Below the pieces are notes generated by a model, which did no database searches, had not been told where the DNA came from, and saw only the letters and a list, made by a program, of their open reading frames with translations. DNA of 64,000 bases from Neelides folsomi (lineage: Eukaryota > Arthropoda > Collembola > Neelipleona > Neelidae): positions 1 to 64,000 of the forward strand of contig JAQGBZ010000024.1 of assembly GCA_034687125.1 (NCBI GenBank). Reading direction: 5' to 3'. The translations under genes were made by a program, and so were the position numbers. Of this stretch, positions 39,783 through 53,700 are shown piece by piece (the stretch's first letter is position 1; each line of letters begins with the position of its first letter).

Positions 39783-41267
39783 TTCAATGACCAGAAAAGT
39801 TTGATTATTTTGTAGGATTAAAAGACTTTGGGTATTGATGCGAGAATATTCACAATCACAGTAAAGCGAAGGATAAGGATTTGAAGATGTTTATTATTTG
39901 AGTAAACTTTTGGTCCCCTCACCTTTCCCACCTTCTAATCGTAGCTAATGAAAAGAATCATTTTGACATTCATTCCTTGTTCCTCTTTTTGCCAATTTTG
40001 AGTTTCATCAGATTCTCTGCAAGTGTAGGTTATGATATTGGTCGGTTTGGCAAGGCCAACCGTCCCTTTCACTTCAACCCCAAAAGAGCTCAAGTTCTTG
40101 CGGAAGATCAATTGCAATCATTTTACAACCTTTTAATGCATTGTATTTGTATGGACAAACAAGTTCTCTAATAAAGGGTCTATTTTTATGAGAATATTAA
40201 TATGTGGATTACAAGATTAATGCTATGATTTAATATACGCGTGCCTCTCATTAACTTTTATTTTATTGTTTACACATAAAGGAACACAATTTGATGAGAT
40301 TTGCTGAGATGAAAGCTTGTTTGGCATTTTTGATTGATCATAAAATGCATTTTATGGTTTGAAAGATTATTGAAAGTGCATAGATATGTAGAAATAAAAG
40401 AAATGACCAAAATATTACATAATTCATATTCGATTTTACTTTACTATCCGTATTACAAATTATTCTGTACAGGTAGGTATACATTTGTAGATTGATATTA
40501 CAATATTTATAAGCATGTTAAGACTTTATTGTGTCTTTCAATATTTATTTATTTTTATACATCTTTGTTTTTCTTTTTAATGTTTTTTAATCCTCAGAAT
40601 ATCAGTTTAAACATTAAATATTGGCTATTAGAAATATCTTTCTTCAAACAACCCCATATAGATTTTGATAAATACATTATATTTAATATTTTTTATTTTA
40701 ATGATATGCAAAAGAAAAATATAGCCAATTTTGGTCTTTTATAAAGATTTATTCATTGGGATTTTTACAAGCGTTTATTCTTATATCGATAAATTATTTA
40801 ATAAAAGTATAACATTATTTGATAAAATTATTACACTATTAAAATGATTATAATTTTAGTTAAATATAATAAATTCAAAGTAAAGTTTAAATAAATACAG
40901 CAAATTATGTCTGTAGTCTTTAATCTGTAATAATATCGTATACGATCATTTACATTTTACTTAGTATATTTGGAATGCTGTTATTCATATTGCAGATAAT
41001 GTTACTTTTAGTATACCATGTATTTAATATCATAGGTCAATTTGATTGTTTGAATTAAACAATTATTTTATCAGGTCATGTTGGAATTGAGTACGTAGGA
41101 ATGATGACAATGATGAGGGACATCTGTAACTTGAGCTCTTTTAATATGCGGAATGAGCCATTGCAATTGAACAGACGGAAGTTTGAATGGTCAAATCTTC
41201 AAGTCTGTAGTGAAGTGGGTGTGATCAGTAGTCAGTATCTCTGTAGTTTATAAATAGCATATGTAGG
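39783..41267. other. Intergenic between genes D and E
   Basis: This contains the 5' flank of D, including a 13-base motif shared with the E promoter region, then AT-rich DNA and the 3' flank of E. I see no coding exon or clear repeat. Confidence 0.45.
39909..39921 (-). promoter_or_regulatory. Motif shared by the 5' flanks of genes D and E (D copy)
   Basis: TTTGGTCCCCTCA on the plus strand (TGAGGGGACCAAA in gene sense) lies 127 bases upstream of D's start codon. The same 13 bases lie 172 bases upstream of E, and both are followed by a (T)CCCAC run. A shared regulatory site or leftover promoter duplication would explain it. Nothing else identifies the binding protein. Confidence 0.35.
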
Positions 41268-44061
41268 TTACGAATTGTCAATGAAGACTCCATGGAGGGA
41301 AGGGGGAATCATTGAGTTGAAGTACACTCGACCCAACTCACTCATTTCATCCGCCTTAAGGAAAAGGATAAAATCTCTCTCCTCCTCTCGCTCATCTGTA
41401 CAGGGGACAATGAGAACTCCCGCGTCCTCCTTCTCTTCCTCGTTTTCTTTGTTGGCTCGGCTAATGGTAGGATCAGGGACAAAGATGGGTTCACCCAAGA
41501 CGTAATTCTCGTCCTCGCGCCACATCAAAGGCTCCTTCCTCCTTATGTCAACTTTACAAATCGAACTCTTGAAGAATCCTTCACAATTGAGCCCCGTTGC
41601 ATAATAAAATCTGTATTTCTTCCCCACAAACTCCAAGTTGATCGATGGCATTTCCAGCCCTTTCTTTGCAAGAATTTCCGGGCTTAATATCATCTGTTTG
41701 CCTTTTTTCATGGCTGTCGCTGAGGTATTCAAAGTGACGAAATTTGTTCCTTCGGGGACATCGGAACTCACAACATTGATCGGAATGACGAATCGCTGGC
41801 CGAGAGCTCGGGTATTTTCCACGTCCCGGAACCCGCCGCGGAGTTGGGTCAAATCTGTGGTTTTGAGCGTTAAGGGGTCGTCGAATACATTGAGGTCAAC
41901 GACGATTTGACCATCTTCTTCATAGCAGTTGATAACATGGAGGAAGAAAAAAGGCTTATCGGAGAAAAATTCTATTTTTTGGTTGGCCAATTTTCCCGTG
42001 AATTTGTTGATGACAATGAAACGGCAAAGGCATTGGTCGTTGGGCCGAGTTTCGGGCATCCATTCAAGCCAGTCGGAAAATGATTGATTTCTTGTTAAAA
42101 CTGACCCGATGATTTGCTTCACATTTAATACAAAGGGTTGCTCTATGAGGATCATGTAATTCTTTGTGAGACCGAAGGAATGATTATATGACATTATCGT
42201 AGACCTAAAAAATGAAAATATAAGGTTAATTACATAGGTAGTTTAATTATACTAATATTAGTTAAATTATTATATTTAATTTAATTTGAATATAAAAGTA
42301 CAATTGTGTGTCTTACCATCGACTTGATATAGATCCAATTATTTTCCCACTGTTAATTAATTCCTTCCCAGTGAGTTTTTTCCCGTTTGGAGGAGGAATT
42401 CTTATAAAATGATATCTGAGACCAGTCATGAGTGAGTTGCCAATATTGTAAGTTCCAGTCTCATCTTTAAGAAAAAATATAATTGAAGTTAAATTGGATC
42501 CCAAACTTTTAGACTTAAAATATTTTGATGAAAAAAGTTTACCAGTGAGTGGATGTGCGCTGGCTGCATTGACAGAAAAACACTTATTTGTGTCAAAAGT
42601 ATGAATAGAATTCATTGTCTTGATATTGTACTCGTGGAAGAAGCTGAAAGTTTCAAATATTAATTAATTAAATCATAATTGAATTAGTTGAATTGCTTAA
42701 ATGGCCAATAAGAACTAACTCTAATTAGATATACTTGAAAAATGTTATACAAGTAATTCTCTTAATAGTAGGTAACATATTATATTATAAATAATTACTT
42801 AATGTATGGTATAAGTAACAATTTCATTTCATACCTTGTTTCTCCAGAACAAAATACTTCTTTCCCTATTTGGAACAAGGACATGTTACAATTATCAGTC
42901 AGCTCTGGAGCCTATGAAAGAAAAATTAAGCATTTAGTTAAAAACATTTTATTACACTGAATACTGAATTACACACTAGAAATGAAATAAGGCCAGCGCG
43001 AGCTATCTATTAAATAGATGATCCTTATTAAATATTAAACGAGTTTAAATTAAATTTAAACAATGGATTTAAGCTAATACATAAAATATTAATTATCAAA
43101 ATTCTCAACAATCTAATTTTTTCTTTTTTTGCTGATCTTCGTTTTTACTTTGTATTTATTTACATGTAACATATTTATCAATAATATTAATATGTATTAT
43201 ATTACCTTGTTTATTCTATGGTACATATTATACAATTATGAAAAAGATAGTATAACTTACTAGATTTGGGATGATCTTGGAGAAGAAGCTCTTTCCTGGT
43301 TCTGAATAACCCCTTGTGCCAAATTCACCTTCAAAACAAGAGAAATTATTAATGTAAATTTCTATCATTTATTAATAAAATATGTAATTTTAAAATAATC
43401 TTTTCATTTGAAATGAAAAACAACCATTACACTACTGCATACATACATACTTAAATAGTTAGATTTTATGCGTTTATCAATTTGTAAACTAAAATTTGCA
43501 TTTGTAATATTTTATATAATAAAGAATTTTAAATTACAAACTGCCGGTCGTTGAGCCGCTTTTGCTCTTTTGAATGAACTTGAATTAAGAAACTTTTTGG
43601 AAAAGTTAGCTTTTCCATCTTTGATTTCAAATTTTGAAACAACGGCGTAACCTGAAAATTGAACAAGTTTTAAATTATAAAACTTTTTTATCTTTAATAC
43701 AAAAGAATTTATATTTGCAAATAAGTACCGAATAGTACAAAATGTATGTAATGTATATTACATACTACACTACACATGTATCCTTGCTTTGTTTATTCTC
43801 ACCATCCAACCAATGATTCATTGTAAATCCATCGTCAAAGTCAAAGAATCCCGGCCCAGTTCTAAAAATTAATTCCAAACTATTTTCATACTGATATTCC
43901 CCATTGAATAATGAATGATTGAAAGTGAAGGTGAACCTGAGGTAAACTCCTTTGAGCCAGAGTGGAATGCTCCCAACAACGTGTCCTTCCTCGGCCACTT
44001 CCAGCTCCTCAGCACTTTTCCAAAATTTAATTGGATTCTTCGTCCCCACTTTGGAATTCAT
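41268..44061 (-). CDS. Carotenoid cleavage oxygenase family, gene E (8 exons, 542 aa)
   Basis: Same family. Exons: 43937-44061, 43803-43861, 43538-43651, 43261-43328, 42835-42911, 42543-42643, 42317-42464, 41268-42204 (1,629 bases, in frame). Exon 1 here already contains the GSIPLWLKG block that other members carry in exon 2, so an intron has been lost. The last exon of 937 bases also fuses many. Ligands: His178 (SAHP), His239 (NHSF), His320 (LHVINCYEEDG), His535 (LHGVF); Glu146 (GETSFF). The PDPCK motif is altered (YSEPGKSFFSK). An acidic insertion (SRANKENEEEKEDAG) makes this the longest member. The intron 42465-42542 is 78 bases and stop-free, so retention would add 26 residues in frame directly after the first ligand block. 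The exon 3 donor is GTAATT, chosen to keep frame. Confidence 0.92.
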
Positions 44062-47001
44062 TGTGATTCCAAGGGATATGAAACATCCACTTCGTTACTT
44101 CCAGTATGTGGAGATTCAAATATGAGAATGATGATGAGACTGGCAAAGGAAATTTCTCCTAAATTGTCATTCGAAGGGCGAAAGAGTTAACGTTGAGAGT
44201 GAAGGAGGAGAAGGAGGAACTTTGTGATTGCCTTTGGTCCCCTCATCGTCCCACTCTCTGTCTCCTATCTTGTTTGCCTAACTATTACTTAAGATCGTTG
44301 TTAGCTAAGTCATGCGGAAAACACTTTTGATATAATGCAATAATATAAGGAGAACCAATCTCTCCTTTCACTTCGCTTCATTCACTCTTTGCAACAACGT
44401 AACCTCAAATGAGTTCCTGAGAGAACAACTATTATTAAATATGCAAACTAAATTGGCATACACCTTGGGTTAAAGCGGTCTTGGGATTTTAATCATATTC
44501 CGACTGTGAAGTTTAATTGAAAATTCCAAATTATCAGCATTTGCTCATTTAGATCTGGAAAATTATATTATTTTATTAATGACTCTAGCATTTCATTTTT
44601 CATATCGCTAATTTTATAACATTGAAAAGAAATTAAAATTGATATTATTGATTTTGTTTTTACGATTCTCTTAATGTCAATTCATAATACAACGTTAAAG
44701 TCAATATTTATATTTACAGATTTGTTCACGTTTTTGTGTTGAAAGGGGAGAACGTTTACTTATTGATAAGATGAACAATCAAAAGTTAAATATTAAATCT
44801 TATATCCAATGTGAGTTTATAATTAATCTCAATTTTCAAATATTACTCAAATCATTGTCAACAAATTTGAATCTTAATATTTTGAATAAATAATCACATT
44901 AAAACACTTTGATTTTCGAAACTCGTTGTCGGTTCTTTGCTTTAAAATTTCGTAACATTTAAGGTTAATAGTAAATATTATGAATTTAAGAGCCACTTAT
45001 TCATTTAAACATATTCGTTATTAGGATGAAAATATTGTATAACCTTTCCATTATAATAAATTATAAGTAAAAATTGAATAAACTAGCAAACTCACTAAAT
45101 ATTAAATCATGTCTATTTCTATTTACTACCTATTTATTTTGTAATTTAAGCATACAGATATAACACCTGAAAATATTTTTAAGTACGAACGACAAACTCA
45201 CCCTCAAGACAATTTAAAGAGAAATTATCAAAAAAATTAATTTGTCTACCAAATGATGATCAGGCACTTCTGCCTTCTGCAATACAATTCCTTAACAGAT
45301 TCCTTAAGGATGAATCAACGAAGCAAGACTGAAAGTGAAATTTTGGTCTTCCTTAAATATCTACCTGGAATTCATTCAAAAGTGAAAGAATGAATATTAT
45401 CACTATTTCTAATATATTAGGTGTTATTGGCATCCAGCTTAAGGTACTTTAAAATAGGACTTGGGATGTTGGTATACTAATAGATTTCTTTAAATTTTGG
45501 ATATAGGTCAGTATGCACGTGGTCCTTGTTTGGTTCTTGTTTTTAAAATATTGTTACCTTCCACTTCCACTTCCACCTTTAACAAGGTGAGAAGGTCAGG
45601 TAAAATGTTTATAGATTTCAAGGGTTTAACAGCCCTTTCCCTTTCAGAAAAACAAAATCAAGGATTCATCTGACTGACTCACTAAGGGTCTCCTTCAACT
45701 TTCGTCCTTCAGACATCTACGTATTTGTTATTTCAATGAACTTCACAAATGTATATATTTTGATGTCATTGATAAGGTCATAAGTTGGTTGAACTCTTCT
45801 TACAGTAAAATAGATTAGTATTACATTTAAGATAGATAAGTATATTTATATAGTATTACAATATTACAAATACTTTAACTAATATTATATTAATTATGTT
45901 AATAATTCATTAAACAATATTTTTTTATAATACCTACATTATAAATACGATACATAAATATGCAAACCAGTTTAAGAATCTGTATATTTATTTGTATTAA
46001 ATAACAATTCTCCATATCTAGACGATAGAAATATTTTTTTAAAGAAAAATTCATTAAAAATAGGGGAAAAATTCTCATATTCATTATATTCTCATTAACT
46101 TCTTGATGTTTTTAATTTCTACGAATTAAAAAATGCCTTACTTATATTTTATGACACAGTTTGGGAATTAAAACTTCATCAACTTCAAATTTCTTTTTAG
46201 TAATAAAGGATTATTAATAATTAATGAATCACATAATGAATGGCTGCCACTTCATCTTTTTTCTTTGTAGTCTGATAAACTTTTAGGGAGAATATCTCAA
46301 AAGTTGAAATTTTCAAAATTCATTATACTACTATTATATATATATAGAAAAATAGCAATGTAATAAGGGAAATATTATACATAGTAGTTATATTACACAT
46401 TTAAAGAAAATAAATACTTAAAGAAACAAGATTTGTTGGTAATATTATGATATTTACAATACATAGAATAGATTTCAAATGAAAATTAAAGATGCACTCA
46501 AGTTAAAAAAGATTTTTTAATTGTTTCAGAGAGCAAACAAATTATTATATTTATTACAATAAAACTTCCTACTCATAGGCTGAATTATTTTTTACAGTTA
46601 TTATCATTGATTAGCTCGATAAATATTCAAAAAAATATATTTTTTCTTATAATATACATATTTTATAGAAATGTAATGTATTTATTCTATTCTTTAGTTA
46701 TTAAAAATATATCGATTGGATAATCGTCATTTTACAATATAATTAATTTTTACACGTGATATAAATACAGACATAAAAACACGCTAAAACAAAACAAGCT
46801 TTTGTTCTAATATTTTTTCTATTTTTATGTTATTATTTATTAGGTTGATCCATACGCTCCCACATATCAAATATATTCTTATGTACAAATTAGGAAAATT
46901 ACAATCCAAAACGTTATCTTATTGGCATTGAATATTAAAATTGAGGCATTTGATTAGCCATCTTCTTTTACTTAACTTTAGCGCAAAGTTCAAAATAATA
47001 T
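44062..47001. other. Intergenic between genes E and F
   Basis: This holds the 5' flank of E (44062-44450, GC-richer) and the 3' flank of F. I see no coding exon. Small open frames such as 45899-46084 are AT-driven and have no recognisable content. Confidence 0.45.
44233..44245 (-). promoter_or_regulatory. Motif shared by the 5' flanks of genes D and E (E copy)
   Basis: Second copy of TTTGGTCCCCTCA, 172 bases upstream of the start codon of E and in the same orientation as the copy before D. The surrounding bases (a pyrimidine-rich CCCAC run after it) are also similar. Confidence 0.35.
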
Positions 47002-50000
47002 TTACTTATTGAGAAACAATCCATGTAGTGCTTGGGGTATATGAGCCTGAAAAATATTAAAATATAATGTTAAAAGTGGTAAAATAATATTTATGTTACA
47101 CATTATAACTTAAAAAATAATTAAAATTGTCTCTTATTAAATTGATAACGAATATATAGAACAACCTTGTATTTTTAAGTAATTACAATTAAAATAATGT
47201 GTTTGAACAAACCTTGAATTGCGCTCTTCCTAATTCCTTCAATGTTTTTGCATCAAGAAAAATTATAAAGTCATTTGCGCCTGGTCTCGCGTCAGTTATA
47301 GCAGAAATTAAAACTCCATCATCTTCCGCAACTCCGTTTGGTTTCGGAACAAACATAGGCTCACCAGGCTTTAACATAAAATAAATCACACTCAAAAATT
47401 ATTGCCAATTAATTACATCATAAACTTATAATGATGAATACTTGAAACATATCAAGAAATAGGTTATACTATGCCTACATATATGAGTACTGCGTGTGAC
47501 GTATGATATAGAATTTTATTTAAAACTTACAAAACAATTTTTTCCGCCTCCTCTCCAAAGCGTGACTTCTTTAGTTTGAGAATCAATTTTGCAAATTGCG
47601 TTTTCAAAAAAGCCTAGAAAATATCAAAATGAGTTTATTGAGTTAGAATGTCTAAATAACTGTCTAACCATTTAATCAAATACCGCATCATATTACATAA
47701 CTGAGATTATTAGGTTAAAGTATTTAATTAAAATGGGTATTCTACGATGTTGCATACCAGGAGCAGCAGATCCAGTCCCCCAAAATACGTTATACTTTCT
47801 TCCAAAAAACTTTCGATTAACCGACGGGAACTCGAAGCCCGGCTCCGTAAGGATTTCAGGGATGAGAATTATTTGGTTTCCTGCCGAGACGAGAAGAATG
47901 TTTTAATTTAATCATTCTTTTATTAAAGAATTTAATAATTAAATAATTGACCTTTGCGCACAGCAGAGGCATTGCTCTTCACTTCGACTAGATTAATATT
48001 CTCAGGAGTGTCTTTAAAGTCAGTGACTAGAGGAAGAACAAATCTTTGCCCACATGGCTGCTTCCCTTCATCAAAAATTCCAGCTCGGAGCTTGTCCAGG
48101 AACATGTTATCAATAGCTGATGGGTCTGGATACGCAACTAAATCCACCTATGATAAAAACAACAATGTTTACAAACAATAAAACAAACGTTTTTTCATCC
48201 CATTATTATTCACTCATCATTTTTTGCAAATGCCGTAATTGGGTAATTATTAATTTTAATTACATAAAAATTACACAAAGGAAATAATAATGATTGAGAG
48301 CAAAAAACTTGAATTTTTTATAAAAAATAAAATAGGGTTAAAAATCAAAAAGGAGCGTTTACCACAATTTGATTGTTTTCCTCATAACAATTGATGAAAT
48401 GGAGGAAAAAGAAAGGATCTTGAGCCGTAAAGTCGATCTTCATCACAGATCCTGTGCTTTTATTAATGACGAAAAATTTGTTTTTGAGATGGGGCATCCA
48501 AGCGAGCCATTCTTTCAAGCTCTGATTCTTAAACACGGAGCAGATCGCAGCCTTGACAAGCATCACATACGGTTGCTCGATAAAGATTATGTAGTTCTTT
48601 GTCATCCCTGATCAAATCAATCTTATTAATTCATAACCGTTTCACTTTGCATTTAATGACTCCTCATTTCTCAATCCCTACGCATTAAACAGAGTGAGTG
48701 AAACAAAGTGACTGAATACTCTTCATATTATTCCATATAATATAATATGATTGAAAGTAGAAAGCAATTTATGAGGATGACACAATTTCTACAAATTCAG
48801 TGTGCAAAAGGTCAATGGAGTCGAGATTCATGAAAAGCATACCAAATGAATGTGTGTAGCTGCACATCGTGCTGTGAGAGCTTGAGATGGTCGAGATCTG
48901 GTCCAAACAATTAAATATTAAAATCAACGAAATAATGGGAATATTAAAAATTAAATATTTGACCCATTCAAATTCAAAATAAGTTTCATTTGTATATCAT
49001 TAATTAGCGTATTTGTACAGGAATTTAATTGTGAGTAGACCAAGGTACGAGATTAAGGTTAAACAATCACCGTCTTAGATTTCTTGAAGATTTCTTTGGC
49101 TGACTGGTTGGGTGCACCAGGGGGAATTGCTACGATATGGTACTTGAGACCAGTTAAGACAGTCAGGCCCACATTGTATGTGATCTGACTCACAGGATCA
49201 ATAATTGGATGGGCACCTGTGGGAACAAATTAATTTTTGCAAATCTGCCAATTAAAACCCAATTACTCACTCATGATGTTCATTGCAAAATGGGTGTTCG
49301 TGTCGTATTTTTCGCCCGTGTGGAGACTGCAGAGATCTATCGATCTTTCGATCATAAATCCAAGCTCATTTTAATAAAAATTCTCGCCATTATCATTTAA
49401 TTTGCTGATGTTGTAAGTAAATGCTTACCTGAAAAAGGAAGTCTCAGAAGAGACCACGATGTTGTTCCCCATTTTGAATACGGAAAGTTGGTCGTTGTCG
49501 GTGAGTTCGATAGGATTCTATATAGAAGGGAAGTAATGGGGAAACAATCAGTTTTGATATATGCACACGTCCCTCTCGCGCAATTACGCATTCAGGATAT
49601 TTAGATGTATGAATTCGTTATGATGTTAGTGAACTATAATTCTCATAATTGCTTCCACCCTTACATACTTAATGATAAATAATGGACAGATTCACTTACC
49701 AAAGAGGAAATAAATCGCGAGAACATGTTTTTACATGGGTCGCTGTACGCTTTAGTTCCAAATTCGCAAACCACACTGAAAATGAAGTCATATATCATTT
49801 TTTTCCTTAAGAACATTTCCTACTTCTTTCAATTCATTGAAATGGTTTGAATGAAGATGATGAAAAATGGAAGGGAAAATGATGCACTTACGGCCGTTGT
49901 GCTAGGCAAGCTCTTTTGTATGCATCTGACTGAAGAAACTTTTTCTGGAACTTGACCGACTCTCCATCAATTTCAAATTTGGAAATAATGGCATATCCCT

Positions 50001-50743
50001 ATAATGGCAAAAGCAATTAAAATTAAAATAAAAAATATTGATAAAAATATTTTTTGGGAGAAATGAGTAAAATAAATTGATCGTACATCCAACCAGTGAT
50101 TGAGAGTAAAATTTTGAAAGTCCCACAGTCCTGGACCTACTCTAAAATCCAAAAATCACTTCTCATTAATTCATGAACTAAAAGATAATTAAAAGCCCAA
50201 TTTACACATTTCCACGCTATCAACATGTGTAAATTATAATTTTTACAAGAGTCCAACTTAAAATATTTAAGAATTTTTATAAAGAAATGCACAAGAGCGT
50301 ACTAATAAATTATGCACTAACCTCAAAAACGTTCCTTGAACGTACTTTGGCACGGATCCTGTTTATCAAGGAAAATTATTGTTAGCTTTGATCAATTCTT
50401 TTGTTAATACACTCAAAACTCATTTCCTTTTCAAGCCAAATATTTAATTTATTCATAAAAACCTGACATGTACGATTTATTTGCATACAATATGCAAAAT
50501 AAACTCGCGAATTTTTTTAAAAAAGTAACACTCCAAAATGAGAAAATATTGATTTACTGACAAAAGTGAAGATAAGCGTCAGGCTTTTATGACATAAATA
50601 ATGTTATAAACAATTGAGGTTGAGAATCTCAAGTTGAGATCTTGACAAGTAAAATAATATTTCTTACCATTGATGTGAGCCTCTTCTTTTTCGTCCATTT
50701 CCTCCGTCGTTCGAAAGAGCTTTTCGAGCCTTAGTTCAGGCAT
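47002..50743 (-). CDS. Carotenoid cleavage oxygenase family, gene F (15 exons, 520 aa)
   Basis: Same family and the most intron-rich copy. Exons: 50668-50743, 50322-50358, 50087-50141, 49892-49998, 49700-49775, 49429-49517, 49271-49344, 49071-49216, 48843-48897, 48363-48607, 47952-48147, 47758-47880, 47531-47613, 47213-47368, 47002-47046 (1,563 bases, every phase fits). Ligands: His174 (SAHP), His236 (THSF), His308 (LHFINCYEENN), His514 (LHGLF); Glu142 in SSETSFF. The loop motif is nearest to the vertebrate PDPCK (YSDPCKNMFSRF). Also typical are RSIDLCSLHTGEKYDTN and LISAITDARPGANDF. Start MPELRLEKLF is chosen because exon 1 joins in phase 1 to GSVPKYVQG. F and G are arranged head-to-head. 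Very likely an active oxygenase; cleavage position unknown. Confidence 0.93.
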
Positions 50744-53700
50744 GGTTCAGGAATGTGTATTAAAATAATTTATCACTTAAATAATTCACTTAAAAGTTAT
50801 GTGACTCAATTCTTTGGCGTAAAGAGTTGAAACGAACGCTAACTCCGGCTTACTCACAATGAGAATGGTGAGAGATTGGAGCGAATCAAAGGTAGGTGAA
50901 ATTTTCTCTTTTCATTATTGCTATGTATATGATTGCTCGCATAGTGAGCCAAGTCAACTTTCCCTTTTTCTTGATCTGTGTTATATATATTCTTTATAAG
51001 ATCCGCTCACAACTCCCCTTTGTCGCGAACATGTGGGAATACCTATACAAGAAGTGTACATACAACAAGGAGGTAAATAATATGCCAGGCTGCCTCAACA
51101 AGATTTCTCTCAAAATAAAATCACAATTCTGTAATGTTGTCTAAATTGACGTGATTCACAATCTTCTCAACATTTCACTCAAAATATTTGCGATTTTGCA
51201 TATATACTATACTTACACTTGATAAGTTGGTTATTATTATATTATTATAATCGTGTGAGATAACTTTCAAATCTGTCCCATTGAGACATAGCTTTCACGC
51301 ACTTTTATACTTTTATTTATTATTTTGTCACACTATTCCGTTTAATTACTCTGCAAATACTCGCGAATTTTGAATAAAACAAATGTTCTTAATTCTATAC
51401 AGTTCTCGTAAGACAATTTTAGCAACCTTTACCAAAAGGAGTTAGAGCAAAAATAAACGAAGTTTAATTATTAAGCCCTGCTTTTCATGTGCATGAGGTC
51501 TGCAGATAAATGTTCCATTGTTCGTAAAAGAGTTATGCAATTGGAGTGCAGCAACATTAAAATACCTTTAATATTTCATAGACTTCAATCTCACTCTCAT
51601 CGGTCTTGCACTTTTAACCTATGATCTACAATTGGTGTTCTGCTCTGAGCCTCACGTTCAGCTTCGCCCCAATCTTTTTCATCCCGCCGCATACACAACA
51701 ATAAAAAGTGTAGTAGTGTAATGGTAATGTAAGTTAATGGGAAATGACCTCATAAGAAAACATTACCCTTGGCTCAGGAATTGCATTGACACATTACGTA
51801 TTGTAAATAAAAGTACATTGGTCTGATGTTCGGCATGTAAAAAAGATTGAGTACCTTTCACACTATAGGACATTAGCACTAATCACAAGAGAAATGAACT
51901 ATAAACGTAAATGGTCTTATACGTGTATCACGTAGTACTGAATGGCGTTTTTATTAAGCTCAATAACTCCATGCAAGATTACGCATTAATTAAACTTTTT
52001 GCTTGTCATTCTATTTTGCAATATTTTTCTATGTGTGCTTACAATAAGATAAACCCAAGAAGGTAATAGCAAATTAAACAAAGATATCATAATCCACTAT
52101 GTACTCTATGTAGAGTTCTGTAATTTTCATGTCCAAAGATTAGTTATAATATAATAGAAGCTACGTACAATTAAATTGTATAAAATTTGTAAGATGGATG
52201 ATATGATATTATTTATATGTATACTTCTACTCCCGTATGATCTTTATGATATCAAATAAATAAAAGTAGGTATATCAGTACAAAGTACGTTAAGCTGGAT
52301 ATTATTATGATATTATGAACTTTAATATGAGTAGGATATACTGACGGGTAATGAGTCTTTGTATGTAATTTACGTACTATACATGTATGATATGAAATTG
52401 ACGGAACTTGGTCATTTGAATAAATTGGTGAGTAATTGAATAGGGTGTAGTAATTGAAAGTGAGTTACTACTAAATTGTTTCAAATGGCATTATTGAAGG
52501 AAAGACGGCCATTGTAAGGATGGCAAAAGGGAAAAGAACTTTTTGACCCACTCAAGTTGTTTGGTTTACTTTGTTGCCCTATTGAAAACGAGAGAGACAC
52601 TGCAGCATACCTTATGTAGGCATTTGCCCATGGGGGAAAAAGCTGTTCTGAAGTTCTTTAACCATTGACCTTCAATCTTTGTACAAGTTTCTGTTTCACC
52701 TAATTTTACTTTTTTGCAAATTATTAAATTACCATCAACTTGTATTTTTAATTATTGTCTTTAAAACTTTGAATGTGCAACGTGAAAGAAAATAACATAT
52801 AATAAATACATATAAAATTGTGTGAATGCATATAAATTGCATATAAGCATGTAATGTAATGACAAGCTTTCAAATCCAAATCCAACATTTAATGTATTTA
52901 AGTAAAAATGAAAGTAGTTATGTTTATTTTTTAAATTGTTTTATTATCAGTATCACTTTACTTGACTCAAATTGATGATATGATAAGTAATTGGTCATTT
53001 AGCTCATTTTATTTCAGAATTGAATTAATTTGTAATTTGATATTAAAAGGTAGCTTATAAGTGTCTGGTGTCTTATTACATCTTCCATTATAATAAGATG
53101 TATAAACGATATAAAATAAACAATCCGAAACATTGTAGTTAATCTTTTATGCTATTACATTTATGGCTCATTTTATTCTGACCTTCATTGTTTAACAACG
53201 ACATAATACATTATATTAAGGCGTAACTTTGGAGGAATCTAACCACGATCTACGATGATTCTTCTATTGATGATGGGCATAAAACGAGGAGGCGTTTTAA
53301 ACACAAGTAAGAACAAGGAACTCATGATACTCTGGGTTGGATAATGAACTTATTCTTTTATTATTATAACATCACACTTAAAAGATTTCATTTTAAAACA
53401 AAGAGGCATACAATGTAATTCCTTTCATGCTGTATTGTTTGAAAAAAATTAAAATTTTAACTTATTTGTACACGATTTAAAACTTTAATTTTAAACAAAT
53501 AATTATCTGCGATGCAATATTCATTAATAATTACTTGTTATTTCGTCTTTAAATAATAAAATGAAAGTGAAAACAAATGTGCGTAAATCTTTTATTGCGT
53601 ATTTGATCCGTTGAGCTTTTTAATTAAATATTTGGTGCGTATTAAAAATTTTCAGTGACGACAATTGTAAAAGAAAACTCCGAAAATCGATCCACGCATT

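Noticed and set aside
41275-41910. Plus-strand open frames opposite the last exon of gene E, and similar ones opposite G (59005-59385) and H (62688-62996, 63297-63566)
   Set aside because: They are antisense shadows of conserved coding exons; their sequences only mirror the codon bias of the real gene.
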